A stretch of 64,000 bases of DNA from Levilactobacillus bambusae (GCF_003124125.1 NZ_QCXQ01000006.1:224213-288212); one strand, 5' to 3'; counted from the first letter of the stretch, positions 30,182 to 41,232 are shown. Translations and numbers: made by a program. Notes: a model not told the origin generated them from the sequence alone.

Positions 30182-30781
30182 ATGTTTGAGTATTTAAAGG
30201 GAGCCATCACCGCGGTTTTACCGGATCATATTGTGGTCGAGGTGAATGGAGTGGGCTACTACCTTAACACCGCCAATCCGTACCAGTACCAGGAGGGTCA
30301 GACGGAAGTCGTCTACGTTTACCAAGCAGTCAGTGATTCGGCGATTACCTTATACGGCTTTACGGACGCTGCCGAAAAGGCGCTGTTTCTAACGCTAATT
30401 AAGGTGAGCGGTATTGGGCCCAAGAGTGCCCTGGCCATTCTGGCTGGCAACGCCGACCATCAGGGATTAATCAACGCCATTAATACTGAAAATATTACCT
30501 ACCTAACAAAGTTTCCGGGTGTGGGAAAGAAAACGGCCGCGCAAATCGTACTTGATCTAAAGGGAAAGTTAGCCCCTAAAACAGCAAACGTTGAATTATT
30601 AGCTGATGAAGGGGTCCAAGAGACTGGTAGTCCCGTCTTAGATGATGCTCTCGCAGCGTTAAAGGCGCTGGGGTATAAGGAGACGGCCGTTAAGAAGATT
30701 ACGCCTAAGTTAGCCAAAATGGGTTATACAACAACGAACGATTACTTAAGTGCGGGCTTAAAACTATTAACGAATAGTTAG
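30182..30781 (+). CDS. ruvA: Holliday junction branch migration protein RuvA
   Basis: A 199-residue junction-binding protein. The N-terminal OB-fold (residues 1-62, MFEYLKGAITAVLPDHIVVEVNGVGYY), two helix-hairpin-helix motifs (VSGIGPKSALAIL; FPGVGKKTAAQIVLDL) and the C-terminal RuvB-contact domain (PVLDDALAALKALGYKE) are all visible. AGGAGG serves the ATG. Co-transcribed with ruvB 27 bases downstream under an SOS promoter. Confidence 0.97.
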   Translation: MFEYLKGAITAVLPDHIVVEVNGVGYYLNTANPYQYQEGQTEVVYVYQAVSDSAITLYGFTDAAEKALFLTLIKVSGIGPKSALAILAGNADHQGLINAINTENITYLTKFPGVGKKTAAQIVLDLKGKLAPKTANVELLADEGVQETGSPVLDDALAALKALGYKETAVKKITPKLAKMGYTTTNDYLSAGLKLLTNS

Positions 30782-30808
30782 GGTTAGGCACCAGAAAGGA
30801 GCTTTTTA

Positions 30809-31828
30809 ATGGATGATGACGAACGGTTAGTGTCGGGAGAACCAGAGAGCGAAAAAGAAGCGTCCATTGAACGCTCGTTACGCCCCGCCTTCCTGTCGGA
30901 ATACATTGGTCAGGACAATATTAAGCAAAATCTGTCGATCTATATTGAAGCCGCCCGGCAACGCGAGGAATCACTCGACCACGTCTTACTTTATGGACCG
31001 CCTGGATTAGGTAAGACGACCTTAGCAATGGTGATTGCCAACGAAATGGGCGTGGCAATTAAGACGACTAGCGGCCCGGCGGTGGAAAAGCCGGGCGACC
31101 TTGTTGCACTGCTTAACGAACTTCAGCCCGGTGACATTCTGTTTATTGATGAAATTCACCGGCTGCCCAAAATTGTGGAAGAAATGTTGTACTCGGCAAT
31201 GGAAGATTTTTACGTGGACATTGTAGTGGGGCAGGGACCAACCGCCCATCCCGTTCACTTTCCACTGCCACCGTTTACCCTAATTGGGGCGACGACCCGG
31301 GCCGGGGGATTATCCGCACCTCTGCGTGATCGGTTTGGGATTGTTGAACACATGGCGTACTATTCGGTCGTGGACCTTCAGGAAATTGTGAACCGGACTG
31401 CGGGAATCTTTAACACGGTCATTGATTCAGATGGTGCGCATGAAGTGGCGTTGCGGTCACGGGGCACCCCCCGGATTGCTAACCGGTTGTTTAAACGAAT
31501 CCGGGACTTTGCTCAGGTTAAGCAGGCGGATCATCGGATCACCCGTGTGCTCGTTGATCGTTCACTTCAACTGCTTAAGGTGGACTCCATCGGATTGGAT
31601 CAAACGGATATCAAGCTGTTAAAGATGATGATCGAGTACTACCATGGCGGTCCAGTGGGATTAAATACACTGGCGGCTAATATTGGTGAGGAGGCCGACA
31701 CCGTTGCTGAAATGACGGAACCTTACTTGATGCAGATTGGCTATATTAAACGGACGTCCCGGGGGCGAGTGGTCACAGCTGCAGCTTACGAACACCTGGG
31801 GTATGAGCGGCCTACCGATCAGTCCTAA
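30809..31828 (+). CDS. ruvB: Holliday junction DNA helicase RuvB
   Basis: A 339-residue AAA+ motor that drives branch migration with RuvA. Walker [21 protein letters not shown] is near residues 57-76, Walker [13 protein letters not shown] near 110, sensor [20 protein letters not shown] near 155-175, and the C-terminal winged helix [27 protein letters not shown] precedes the ATG. The next gene is tgt, with no queA between them. Confidence 0.97.
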   Translation: MDDDERLVSGEPESEKEASIERSLRPAFLSEYIGQDNIKQNLSIYIEAARQREESLDHVLLYGPPGLGKTTLAMVIANEMGVAIKTTSGPAVEKPGDLVALLNELQPGDILFIDEIHRLPKIVEEMLYSAMEDFYVDIVVGQGPTAHPVHFPLPPFTLIGATTRAGGLSAPLRDRFGIVEHMAYYSVVDLQEIVNRTAGIFNTVIDSDGAHEVALRSRGTPRIANRLFKRIRDFAQVKQADHRITRVLVDRSLQLLKVDSIGLDQTDIKLLKMMIEYYHGGPVGLNTLAANIGEEADTVAEMTEPYLMQIGYIKRTSRGRVVTAAAYEHLGYERPTDQS

Positions 31829-31849
31829 TGATAATGGATCAGAATTTAA

Positions 31850-33010
<1,161 letters not shown>

Positions 33011-33045
33011 AAAATCACGAAATTCAACCAAATTTGGGGTTAATT

Positions 33046-33054
33046 TGTTACAAT
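33046..33054 (+). promoter_or_regulatory. Extended -10 promoter element for yajC
   Basis: TGTTACAAT, 35 bases before the yajC start. Confidence 0.5.
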
Positions 33055-33088
33055 GTGAGGGTAAGGGATAAAATAAGGAGTGAACACA

Positions 33089-33505
33089 TTGACAGGAAAC
33101 TATTCTAGTATCATCATCTTAGTCTTATTATTTGCCGTTCTTTACTTCTTAATGCTGCGGCCACAACAAAAGCAGCAGAAGAAGCGTCAAGAAACGTTAA
33201 ACCAATTATCAGTTGGGGATCACGTTGTCACGATTGGTCGGTTACACGGGATTATTAGTGAAATTGATTCTGCTAATAAGGTCGTTACCCTCGATTGCGA
33301 AGGGATTTACTTAACCTTTGACATTGCTGGGATTGCAACGGTTTCAGAAAAAGCGCCAGCAGCAACAACTGCCGTAGCCGCTGAAAGTTCTGCCGCTGCT
33401 GCCGAAAGCGCCGCCGAAAGTGACGCTTCATCAGCCGAATCAGTTGCTTCTTCAGCAGAAAGCGAATTAGCTTCCGAAGAAAATAAGGCGGACAGCCAAA
33501 ACTAG
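33089..33505 (+). CDS. yajC: Preprotein translocase subunit YajC
   Basis: A 138-residue single-pass membrane protein associated with the Sec translocon. The N-terminal helix IIILVLLFAVLYFLMLRPQQKQQKKRQE and the small beta domain LNQLSVGDHVVTIGRLHGII are diagnostic. The last 50 or so residues are a low-complexity tail of Ala, Ser and Glu, longer than in many homologues. The TTG at 33089 lies eight bases after AAGGAG; a GTG at 33080 is part of that site. Ends at a strong terminator. Confidence 0.9.
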   Translation: MTGNYSSIIILVLLFAVLYFLMLRPQQKQQKKRQETLNQLSVGDHVVTIGRLHGIISEIDSANKVVTLDCEGIYLTFDIAGIATVSEKAPAATTAVAAESSAAAAESAAESDASSAESVASSAESELASEENKADSQN

Positions 33506-33516
33506 TGAATCACTTT

Positions 33517-33557
33517 AACAACGTATGGGCTCGGGTTGAGCGATACGTTGTTTTTTT
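33517..33557 (+). terminator. Terminator after yajC
   Basis: AACAACGTAT and ATACGTTGTT form the stem, followed by a run of T. Confidence 0.85.
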
Positions 33558-33559
33558 GT

Positions 33560-33588
33560 TTGCTTCCAAACGTATGTTCGGGTAAAAT
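33560..33588 (+). promoter_or_regulatory. dinB promoter with LexA box in the spacer
   Basis: TTGCTT (33560-33565), a 17-base spacer and TAAAAT (33583-33588). The spacer contains CAAACGTATGTTCG (33567-33580), 13 of 14 matches to CGAAC-N4-GTTCG, so LexA would block polymerase directly. Confidence 0.82.
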
Positions 33589-33613
33589 AAAGGTAGAAAG
33601 GATGAGTGCGAAG

Positions 33614-34726
33614 ATGAGTGATCCTACGCCAATTGCGGACCGGAAAATTATTCACGTTGATATGGATGCTTTTTATGCGTCAATTGAAATGCGGGATCAT
33701 CCAGAGTTTCGCCACCATCCGTTAGTGATTGCCAAGGATCCTAGGAAGACCGGTGGCCGTGGAGTTGTGGCTACAGCTAACTACCTGGCCCGAAAAGCTG
33801 GGGTTCACTCAGCAATGAGTGCGGTCGAGGCGCTAAAGCTCTGTCCGGAGGCGATATTTAAGACCCCAGATTTTATCTTATACCGCCAGGTCTCGGATCA
33901 GATTCACGCTATCTTTCATGAGTACACGGATAAAATTGAACCCGTGGCGTTCGATGAGGCCTACTTAGACGTTACGGAAAATAAGCGCCACGTTCGTTCG
34001 GCCGTCTTAGTTGCCCATGAAATTCAGACGGAAATCTTTGAAAAAACCCACTTAACGAGTTCAACGGGGATTTCTTACAATAAATTCTTAGCTAAGGAAG
34101 CATCAGAGTACCGAAAACCAGTCGGGGTTGCCGTTATCTTACCGGAAGATGCCCACGAGTTTTTAATGGCGTTACCCATTGAACGCTACCGGGGAGTAGG
34201 AAAGAAAACGGTCAAAAAAATGTATGATTTGGGGATTCAATCGGGGGCGGATCTCTATCAATTAAGCGAGTTAGAATTGATTCACCACTTTGGTAAATTT
34301 GGCTATGGGCTTTATCAGCGAGTCCGCGGGATTGACCATCGGCCGGTTGAGTATCAACGGGAACGAAAGTCAATCGGCCGGGAACGCACCTATGGCCCAG
34401 AACTTACCACGGAGGGGGAAGTGGAGCAGCAACTGCACCGAATTGCAGAATTGGTGGAACAGAGTATGACTAACCATCAGCGTCACGGGAAGACACTGGT
34501 CTTAAAGGTTCGGAACAGTGATTTCGAGACGTTAACGCGCCGGCAAACCTTTGAAGACTATATCGAAAACGATGCCGAGCGCTACTATGACATTGCGATG
34601 GACATCTTCCGTGAGCTTCAGGTTGCGAAAATTTCGATGCGACTACTCGGGATTACCATAACCGGGTTAGCTCCGTTAGGATACGAAAACATTCGACTCC
34701 CCCTTTTTCCGAGCGATTTGACCTAA
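33614..34726 (+). CDS. dinB: DNA polymerase IV (Y family)
   Basis: A 370-residue translesion polymerase. Catalytic carboxylates lie in [14 protein letters not shown] (N-terminus) and [11 protein letters not shown] (near residue 105-115); helix-hairpin-helix [20 protein letters not shown] and the little-finger domain follow, ending in a clamp-like QPLF-type region (IRLPLFPSD). The ATG at 33614 is chosen because the AGAAAGG site abuts the ATG at 33602, which would add four residues. SOS-controlled. Confidence 0.94.
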   Translation: MSDPTPIADRKIIHVDMDAFYASIEMRDHPEFRHHPLVIAKDPRKTGGRGVVATANYLARKAGVHSAMSAVEALKLCPEAIFKTPDFILYRQVSDQIHAIFHEYTDKIEPVAFDEAYLDVTENKRHVRSAVLVAHEIQTEIFEKTHLTSSTGISYNKFLAKEASEYRKPVGVAVILPEDAHEFLMALPIERYRGVGKKTVKKMYDLGIQSGADLYQLSELELIHHFGKFGYGLYQRVRGIDHRPVEYQRERKSIGRERTYGPELTTEGEVEQQLHRIAELVEQSMTNHQRHGKTLVLKVRNSDFETLTRRQTFEDYIENDAERYYDIAMDIFRELQVAKISMRLLGITITGLAPLGYENIRLPLFPSDLT

Positions 34727-34827
34727 GAACTTTGAATTTAACCCGTAAACCAGTTATACTGGTAGTCGACTGAATTAACGGTTTAACCGTAACCGTTTGG
34801 AGAAACTTGAGATAGGGATGGACATCA

Positions 34828-35787
34828 ATGACAATTCAACAGGAGATTTTAGCTCAAATTAAACAGGCCAACACCATTATCATTCACCGTCACCAGCGCC
34901 CTGATCCAGATGCAATCGGATCACAGCTTGGACTGCGTGATATTTTACGCGCAAGTTTTCCAAATAAGATGGTTTTAGCCGTTGGTAAAAACTATCCGGG
35001 GTTTGCCTGGATGGGTGAGGCTGACACGGTTGAAGATGATCAGTACCAAAATGCATTGGTGATTGTTGTCGATACGGCTAACCAGCCACGGGTTGATGAT
35101 GTTCGCTGGAACACGGGCAGCGGGGTGATTAAGATTGATCACCATCCGAATGAAGATCCGTTTGGCGACCTCCTGTGGGTTGAACCAGAAGCATCCAGTA
35201 CCTCTGAATTAATTTACGATTTATGCGCCGCAGTTAAGCCTGAGTTAACGATTTCTGACGATGCTGCGCGACTACTTTATGCGGGAATCGTCGGGGATAC
35301 CGGTCGGTTTATGTATCCAGCTACGACGGCCCATACCCACACCGTTACCGCTGGACTCATGACCCATCAGTTTTCCGCTTCCGAGGTTAATCAGGAAGAG
35401 GATGAAATCAGTATCCCGCTGGCCCGTTTGTCTGCCTACGTCTACCAAAACCTGAATATCTTAGACAGTGGGGCTGCGTACCTTATCTTGTCTGACGAAA
35501 TTCTGGCACCCTTTAATCTGGGGGATGAAAGCACTTCTGCAGTCGTTCCGCTACCAGGTCGAATTAAGGAAGTTTTAGCGTGGGCGATCTTTGTTGAGTC
35601 AAAGGATCATTCTTACCGGATTCGGTTACGTTCTAAGGGGCCATCTATTAATGAATTGGCCAAGGTATACGGTGGTGGGGGCCACGCATTGGCTAGCGGA
35701 GCCGTTGCCAAAACAGATGAAGAGATTAAGCAGGCGATCGCAGATCTCGATGCCGTCTGCCAGCAGTTTGAAGGAGAAAATGAATGA
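34828..35787 (+). CDS. nrnA: DHH/DHHA1 phosphoesterase, nanoRNase/pAp phosphatase type
   Basis: A 319-residue cytosolic phosphoesterase of the NrnA type, which degrades very short RNAs and dephosphorylates 3'-phosphoadenosine 5'-phosphate. Motifs in order: IIHRHQRPDPDAIGSQLGL, VVDTANQPRVDD, IKIDHHPNEDPFGD, GIVGDTGRFMYP and, in the DHHA1 domain, GGGGHALASGA. It overlaps the helicase gene by four bases (ATGA). A possible TATACT -10 is at 34755-34760. Cyclic-di-AMP-related GdpP/PdeA activity cannot be excluded by sequence alone. Confidence 0.88.
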   Translation: MTIQQEILAQIKQANTIIIHRHQRPDPDAIGSQLGLRDILRASFPNKMVLAVGKNYPGFAWMGEADTVEDDQYQNALVIVVDTANQPRVDDVRWNTGSGVIKIDHHPNEDPFGDLLWVEPEASSTSELIYDLCAAVKPELTISDDAARLLYAGIVGDTGRFMYPATTAHTHTVTAGLMTHQFSASEVNQEEDEISIPLARLSAYVYQNLNILDSGAAYLILSDEILAPFNLGDESTSAVVPLPGRIKEVLAWAIFVESKDHSYRIRLRSKGPSINELAKVYGGGGHALASGAVAKTDEEIKQAIADLDAVCQQFEGENE

Positions 35788-37145
35788 GCGATAATTTTGC
35801 CCAGTTTAACTTAAAGCCGTGGCTACTTGACGCGGTTAAAGAATTAGGGTTTCAGGAACCAACTCCCGTTCAGAAGAAGTTGATTCCCGTTATTTCCCAC
35901 AACAGCAGCGTGATTGGTCAGTCCCAAACGGGATCTGGAAAAACCCATACGTTCTTATTGCCAATTTTTAACGAGTTAACGGCTAAACCAGAGGTGCAGG
36001 CGGTTATTACGACCCCGAGCCGGGAGTTAGCCTATCAGATTTACGACGCCGCTAAGCAGCTCGCTAAGCACGCGCCCTTTGAAATTCGGGTGCATAACTA
36101 CGTGGGGGGAACCGATAAAACGCGTCAGGTTGAAAAACTAAAAAATAACCAGCCTCAAATTGTGGTTGGAACGCCAGGTCGGATTTGGGATTTAGTGCGG
36201 TCCAACGCACTAGATATTCATACGGCGCGTCAGTTTGTGGTGGATGAAGCGGATATGACCCTTGATTTAGGGTTCTTAGATCAGGTCGATCATATTGCGG
36301 GACGGATGCCTGAAGACCTACAGATGATGGTCTTTTCAGCCACGATTCCCCAGAAGTTACAACCCTTCCTAAAGAAGTACATGAAGAACCCCGTAGTAGA
36401 AAAAATTCCCGTAACGACGGTGATTAGCCCGACCATTGAAAACTGGTTGATTTCCACAAAGGGGAAGAATAAAAACCAGTTAATTTATGATCTGCTAACC
36501 GTGGGAAACCCATACTTAGCCCTCGTCTTTGCTAACACCAAGGAGCGGGTTGAGGAAATTAACGCCTTTCTGCAGGGTCAGGGATTAAAGGTTGCCATGA
36601 TTCACGGTGGCATTAAAGCCCGGGAACGTAAGCGGGTAATGCGGGACGTTAAGAACCTTGACTATCAATTTGTTGTCGCCACTGATTTAGCGGCCCGGGG
36701 TATTGATATTGAGGGGGTCTCGTTAGTTATTAACGATGACATTCCATCCGATCTGGAATTCTTTGTTCACCGGGTAGGCCGGACCGGTCGAAAGGGGATG
36801 GCGGGGACGGCTATTACGTTATACGCCCCCGACGAAGAAGACGAAATTGCCGCCATTGAAAATATGGGAGTAACCTTTCAGCCTAAGAAGCTGGTTAACC
36901 AGGAGATTGTTGATTCCTATGACCGGAATCGGCGGGAGAATCGGACTCACCACCAGAAGAAGTTGGATCCGGAACTAATTGGTAAGGTAAAAAAAGAAAA
37001 GAAGAAAATTAAGCCGGGCTATAAGAACCGGATTAAGAAAGCCATTAGTGATAAACGCCGAAAGGAACGTCGAATTGAGCAACGTACTGAACGGCGGTCG
37101 AAGAAGCGGGCCAAGAAACAGAGTTCACAACGGTTCCATAACTAA
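35784..37145 (+). CDS. cshB: DEAD-box ATP-dependent RNA helicase (CshB-like)
   Basis: A 453-residue RNA helicase with Q-motif (GFQEPTPVQKKLIP), Walker A QSQTGSGKTHT, PSRELAYQ, VDEAD, the SAT motif in MVFSATIPQ, and HRVGRTGRKG. The C-terminal 80 residues are strongly basic (KKEKKKIKPGYKNRIKKA and onward), an RNA-binding tail like that of CshB. Translation is coupled to nrnA (ATGA overlap after GAAGGAG). Role inferred: RNA remodelling, ribosome or degradosome work, often important in the cold. Confidence 0.92.
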   Translation: MSDNFAQFNLKPWLLDAVKELGFQEPTPVQKKLIPVISHNSSVIGQSQTGSGKTHTFLLPIFNELTAKPEVQAVITTPSRELAYQIYDAAKQLAKHAPFEIRVHNYVGGTDKTRQVEKLKNNQPQIVVGTPGRIWDLVRSNALDIHTARQFVVDEADMTLDLGFLDQVDHIAGRMPEDLQMMVFSATIPQKLQPFLKKYMKNPVVEKIPVTTVISPTIENWLISTKGKNKNQLIYDLLTVGNPYLALVFANTKERVEEINAFLQGQGLKVAMIHGGIKARERKRVMRDVKNLDYQFVVATDLAARGIDIEGVSLVINDDIPSDLEFFVHRVGRTGRKGMAGTAITLYAPDEEDEIAAIENMGVTFQPKKLVNQEIVDSYDRNRRENRTHHQKKLDPELIGKVKKEKKKIKPGYKNRIKKAISDKRRKERRIEQRTERRSKKRAKKQSSQRFHN

Positions 37146-37174
37146 TTGACTTTCTAAAATTCAAATTCTATAAT
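37146..37174 (+). promoter_or_regulatory. Promoter of the alaS T-box transcript
   Basis: TTGACT (37146-37151), a 17-base spacer and TATAAT (37169-37174), starting right after the helicase stop. Confidence 0.85.
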
Positions 37175-37180
37175 TTGAAC

Positions 37181-37405
37181 AGAAAAGATAATTTAAAACA
37201 ACCATTAATCTAAAGGATATGCCGCAGACATCTTGATTCGCAGAAACGTTTCGGGTGATGGAAGAAACGATTAGGATTTTGCGGTGCTCCCTTATTACAC
37301 AGGTTACGCGACTCAGCGTTATGAGATTTAAGAGGTAATGATTAAGCATCGTTGCAAGCAAAGTGGAACCGCGGATTGGACGTCTTTGCAGCAACGGTGC
37401 TTTTT
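37181..37405 (+). promoter_or_regulatory. T-box riboswitch upstream of alaS
   Basis: The box GTGGAACCGCGG (37363-37374) lies between the arms AGCATCGTTGC and GCAACGGTGCT of a terminator followed by five T. Stem I is less canonical than in the other two leaders: a distal helix CGTTTC/GAAACG is clear, and a GCT (Ala) at 37286-37288 may be the specifier, but the GAGC landmark is missing. The bulge is TGGA, whereas tRNA-Ala normally ends ACCA. Confidence 0.82.
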
Positions 37406-37429
37406 ACTGTTAGAAGGGATGAATTTTTA

Positions 37430-40072
37430 ATGATGAAAGAACTGAGTAGTAGTCAAATTCGGCAAATGTTTTTGGACTTTTTTCAAAGTAAGGGGCATAC
37501 GATTGAACCGAGTGCCTCATTAATTCCCCAGGATGATCCGTCCCTGCTCTGGATTAACTCCGGGGTTGCCACGATGAAAAAATACTTTAGCGGTCAAGTC
37601 GTTCCAGAAAACCCACGAATGACGAGTTCTCAAAAGAGTATTCGGACTAACGATATCGAAAACGTAGGGCATACGGCCCGCCACCACACGCTCTTTGAAA
37701 TGTTAGGTAATTTTTCGGTCGGCGACTATTTTAAGAAGGAAGCCATTACGTGGGCGTACGAGCTATTAACTTCCCCCGATTGGTTCGGTTGGGATCCCGA
37801 TAAGTTATACATGACAGTTTACCCCCAGGATCAGGACGCGAAGAAGTACTGGGCAGAGGTTGGCGTTGCGCCCGATCATATTATTGAAGCCGAAGATAAC
37901 TTTTGGGACATCGGTGAAGGGCCATCCGGTCCCGATTCGGAAATCTTTTATGATCGTGGTCAGGCTATGAATAACGTGGCTGAGGATGATCCAGAAAACT
38001 TTCCTGGCGGCGAAAATGAACGGTATCTAGAAGTTTGGAACATCGTTTTTTCACAGTTTAACCATGAACCAGATGGTTCGCATACGCCACTGCCCCGGAA
38101 AAACATTGATACGGGGATGGGATTGGAACGGGTAGTTTCAATTTTCCAAAATGCACCCACAAACTTTGAAACGGATCTCTTTATGCCCATTATTCAGACG
38201 GCGGCAGAATTGTCGGATGGTAAGAAATACGGGGTTAACGAAGCAGATGACGTTTCCTTCAAGATTATTGCGGACCACGCCCGGTGTGTGACGTTTGCCA
38301 TTGGTGACGGGGCCTTACCTGGGAATGAAGGCCGGGGTTACGTTATTCGCCGGTTAATTCGCCGGGCCTTGGTTAACGGGCATAAGCTCGGAATTGACGG
38401 GGCCTTCTTGTACCAATTAGCCCCCGTCGTTGGCGAAATTATGAAGTCCTATTATCCTGATGTCTTAGACCAGATGGACTTTATTCAAAAGGTCATTCGG
38501 TCTGAGGAGGATCGGTTTAACGAAACGCTCACGGACGGAATGGACCTGTTAAACGAAGTGATTGAAACCGTTAAGCAGGAAAAGGGACTAAAGATTAAGG
38601 GTGCTGACGCCTTTAAACTTTATGATACGTACGGTTTTCCACTGGAATTAACGCGTGAATATGCGAGTGACGCCGGAATCGAAATTGACGAAGACGGCTT
38701 TAAAGAAGAGATGCAAAAGCAGAAGGAACGGGCTAGAAGTGCCCGGGGCAAGCAAAAGGCCATGGGTGTTCAGCATGACTTACTGATTAACGTGACCACG
38801 CCTGGTGAATACGTGGGTTACGACCAATTGCGGGTGAACGGCAAGGTAACCACCATCGTTGAAGATGAGGCGCTGGTCGACCAAACCCATGCCAAAATGG
38901 TGGATGTGCTCTTTGATCGGACCCCATTCTATGCGGAAATGGGGGGCCAAGTTGCGGATACGGGCCATGTGTTAGACGGTGACGGAAACGTTGTGGCGGA
39001 TGTGGTGGATGTTCAGCACGCGCCCAACGGACAAAATGTTCACACCCTTGACGTTAAGGTGCCCTTTAGCGTTGGCGATGAGTTTGAATTAGTTGTGGAT
39101 GCGCACCGGCACAGTAAGATTGAAAAAAATCACACGGCCACTCACTTGCTGGACCAAGCGTTACGGGATGTGTTTGGAGAGCATACGCATCAGGCTGGAT
39201 CCTTAGTGGAACCCGGATACCTTCGCTTCGACTTTAGTCACTTTGGCTCGGTTACCCAGGATGATTTGGATAAGGTTGAACGAATTGTCAACGAAAAAAT
39301 CTTCGAGGAAATTCCGGTGACCACCACGATTACCGACCAAGAAACGGGTCGGGAAATGGGTGCCATTGCGATGTTTTCTGATAAGTATGGGGATCAGGTT
39401 CGGGTTGTCAGCATTGGCGATTACAACACGGAATTTTGTGGTGGAACCCACGTCAAGAACACCAATGAACTTGGGCTCTTCAAGATTATGTCAGAATCCG
39501 GAGTTGGCGCTGGGACCCGTCGAATTGAAGCGGCAACCGCAAGCGAAGCGTTTGACTACCTCGAAGAACGGAATATGATGCTGAAAAACATTGCGGCTGA
39601 TCTAAAGGTTAACCAACTGAAGGACTTACCGAATAAGGTTACAGCGCTCCAGACGGACCTTAAGGACACGACCCAAAAGGTAGCGACGCTCGAAGGTAAA
39701 TTAGCGACGCAACAGGCAGGTGATGTCTTCAATAACTTGACGGACGTTAACGGGGTAAGCCTGATTACGGGAACGGTCAAGGTGTCGAAGATGGACCAAT
39801 TACGGGCCTTAGCGGATAATTGGCGTGACCAAAACCTTTCTGACGTTCTGGTTTTAGGTGCCGATGTTGAGGGTAAGGCCAACTTAATTGTGGCCGTTAA
39901 CGTTACCACCATTAAGAAGGGAATTAAAGCCGGAGATCTCATTAAGGCAATTGCCCCTAAGATTAACGGTGGTGGCGGTGGTCGACCAAACTTGGCCCAG
40001 GCCGGCGGTAAAAATCCGGCGGGGTTACCAGACGCCATGAACGCTGCCAGTGAATGGCTTGCTGAACGGTAA
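37430..40072 (+). CDS. alaS: Alanyl-tRNA synthetase
   Basis: An 880-residue class II synthetase. The catalytic core (residues 1-250) has motif 2/3 elements (GHTARHHTLFEMLGNFSVGDYF; NIDTGMGLERVVSIFQ), the editing domain has the zinc-binding HTATHLLDQAL and CGGTHVKN, and the C-terminal C-Ala domain ends with NGGGGGRPNLAQAGG. The ATG at 37430 follows AGAAGGGA; an earlier frame start at 37352 falls inside the T-box. Controlled by that T-box. Confidence 0.97.
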   Translation: MMKELSSSQIRQMFLDFFQSKGHTIEPSASLIPQDDPSLLWINSGVATMKKYFSGQVVPENPRMTSSQKSIRTNDIENVGHTARHHTLFEMLGNFSVGDYFKKEAITWAYELLTSPDWFGWDPDKLYMTVYPQDQDAKKYWAEVGVAPDHIIEAEDNFWDIGEGPSGPDSEIFYDRGQAMNNVAEDDPENFPGGENERYLEVWNIVFSQFNHEPDGSHTPLPRKNIDTGMGLERVVSIFQNAPTNFETDLFMPIIQTAAELSDGKKYGVNEADDVSFKIIADHARCVTFAIGDGALPGNEGRGYVIRRLIRRALVNGHKLGIDGAFLYQLAPVVGEIMKSYYPDVLDQMDFIQKVIRSEEDRFNETLTDGMDLLNEVIETVKQEKGLKIKGADAFKLYDTYGFPLELTREYASDAGIEIDEDGFKEEMQKQKERARSARGKQKAMGVQHDLLINVTTPGEYVGYDQLRVNGKVTTIVEDEALVDQTHAKMVDVLFDRTPFYAEMGGQVADTGHVLDGDGNVVADVVDVQHAPNGQNVHTLDVKVPFSVGDEFELVVDAHRHSKIEKNHTATHLLDQALRDVFGEHTHQAGSLVEPGYLRFDFSHFGSVTQDDLDKVERIVNEKIFEEIPVTTTITDQETGREMGAIAMFSDKYGDQVRVVSIGDYNTEFCGGTHVKNTNELGLFKIMSESGVGAGTRRIEAATASEAFDYLEERNMMLKNIAADLKVNQLKDLPNKVTALQTDLKDTTQKVATLEGKLATQQAGDVFNNLTDVNGVSLITGTVKVSKMDQLRALADNWRDQNLSDVLVLGADVEGKANLIVAVNVTTIKKGIKAGDLIKAIAPKINGGGGGRPNLAQAGGKNPAGLPDAMNAASEWLAER

Positions 40073-40088
40073 ACTAAGTTGAAATTGC

Positions 40089-40112
40089 TGATGTTACGAA
40101 TTAGTTACATCA
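40089..40112. promoter_or_regulatory. Palindrome upstream of the ireB promoter
   Basis: TGATGTTAC and GTTACATCA form an inverted repeat (eight of nine positions) six bases apart, without a T-run. It lies 12 bases upstream of the -35 and may be an operator. Confidence 0.4.
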
Positions 40113-40123
40113 ACGAACGCAAG

Positions 40124-40152
40124 TTGTAGTTTCAATCGGAATCTAGTAAAAT
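40124..40152 (+). promoter_or_regulatory. Promoter of ireB-ruvX-yrzB
   Basis: TTGTAG (40124-40129), a 17-base spacer and TAAAAT (40147-40152). Confidence 0.65.
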
Positions 40153-40188
40153 TATTACAATAAGAAAAGAGTGCGGAGGTGCGTGATT

Positions 40189-40458
40189 GTGAGTTCATTA
40201 GATAAGACAATGTTTTTCAACTTTGACGATAATAAGCCAAAGGACGTCCATGATACGTTAGTGACGGTCTACCAAGCCTTGGAAGAAAAGGGCTACAATC
40301 CAATTAATCAGATTGTGGGCTACCTTATCTCTGGCGACCCGGCTTATATTCCACGTTTTAATGATGCACGTAACCTGATCCGGAAGCACGAACGGGACGA
40401 GATTATTGAGGAGCTCGTCCGCTTTTATCTTAGTGAGAATGGAGCCGTGGAGAAGTAA
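40189..40458 (+). CDS. ireB: IreB family regulatory phosphoprotein (YrzL, DUF965)
   Basis: An 89-residue all-helical cytosolic protein. In Enterococcus IreB is phosphorylated by the Ser/Thr kinase IreK and restrains cephalosporin resistance. The sequence [47 protein letters not shown] is characteristic. The GTG at 40189 follows CGGAGGT; six more residues upstream in frame are the ribosome site. It shares one base with ruvX (TAATG). Kinase and target genes are not in the window. Confidence 0.92.
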   Translation: MSSLDKTMFFNFDDNKPKDVHDTLVTVYQALEEKGYNPINQIVGYLISGDPAYIPRFNDARNLIRKHERDEIIEELVRFYLSENGAVEK

Positions 40459-40889
40459 TGAGATTATTAGGTCTGGATGTCGGCTCAAAAACAGTAGGGG
40501 TGGCCGTGAGTGATGCCTTTGGTTGGACGGCTCAGGGATTAGAAATTATCCCGATCGATGAAGATGAGCAAAGATTCGGACTGGATCGCGTTGCTGAACT
40601 CGTAACTGAACATCAAGTTGAGGGCTTCGTTCTCGGTCTCCCAAAGAATATGAATAATACGTTGGGCCCCCGTGCGGATGCCTCAAAGCACTACGGTGAA
40701 ATGTTAACCGAAAAATTTGGGCTTCCCGTTGATTTTGAGGACGAACGTCTAACAACGGTTCAGGCGCAGCGAATGCTGACGGAAGGGGCGGACGCCTCAC
40801 GTCGCAAACGAAAAAAAGTTATTGATAAGGTAGCAGCGAGTTTGATTTTGCAAAACTACCTGGATCGACACGGAAAACTAACCCAATAA
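40458..40889 (+). CDS. ruvX: Putative pre-16S rRNA nuclease / Holliday junction resolvase YqgF
   Basis: A 143-residue RNase H-fold protein. The first catalytic Asp is in [37 protein letters not shown] and [17 protein letters not shown] carry the second and third acidic positions. Family members act in 16S rRNA 5' maturation, and were earlier proposed as resolvases. Standard position after ireB, translation coupled through a one-base overlap. Confidence 0.93.
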   Translation: MRLLGLDVGSKTVGVAVSDAFGWTAQGLEIIPIDEDEQRFGLDRVAELVTEHQVEGFVLGLPKNMNNTLGPRADASKHYGEMLTEKFGLPVDFEDERLTTVQAQRMLTEGADASRRKRKKVIDKVAASLILQNYLDRHGKLTQ

Positions 40890-40905
40890 AAGCGAGGTTT
40901 TACCC

Positions 40906-41232
40906 ATGAGTGAAGAAAACCAAGAACAAATCACATTGGTGGATGAAGACGGAGCGGAACAACTCTATAACGTTTTGTTTACCTTCCAATCTGATGATTA
41001 CGGCAAGTCATACATTTTAATCTATCCTGCTGGTGCTGGTGAGGATGAAGAGGTTGATATTCAGGCTTATGCATTGCCTGCAGACGACGACCCCGCAAAT
41101 CCTTCGGGTGGCGAATTGCAGTTGATCGAGTCCGATGAGGAATGGGACATGATTGAATCGGTTTTGAATACCTTCCTCGATGACGGTTCCATTGATCCGG
41201 ATGCTGCGAAGGAAAATCACGATCACCACTAA
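40906..41232 (+). CDS. yrzB: DUF1292 protein (YrzB family)
   Basis: A 108-residue acidic protein of unknown function, always found with ireB and ruv[36 protein letters not shown] and the following glutamate-rich stretch are typical of DUF1292. GCGAGG lies upstream of the ATG. The C-terminus ends DHH-rich (KENHDHH). The terminator that follows closes the three-gene unit. Confidence 0.9.
   Translation: MSEENQEQITLVDEDGAEQLYNVLFTFQSDDYGKSYILIYPAGAGEDEEVDIQAYALPADDDPANPSGGELQLIESDEEWDMIESVLNTFLDDGSIDPDAAKENHDHH

Noticed and set aside
37161-37394. 77-codon - strand frame in the alaS leader
   Set aside because: It spans the T-box from end to end and has no coding signal.
39556-40038. 160-codon - strand frame
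   Set aside because: Shadow of the alaS C-terminal coding region; composition follows codon positions of the real gene.
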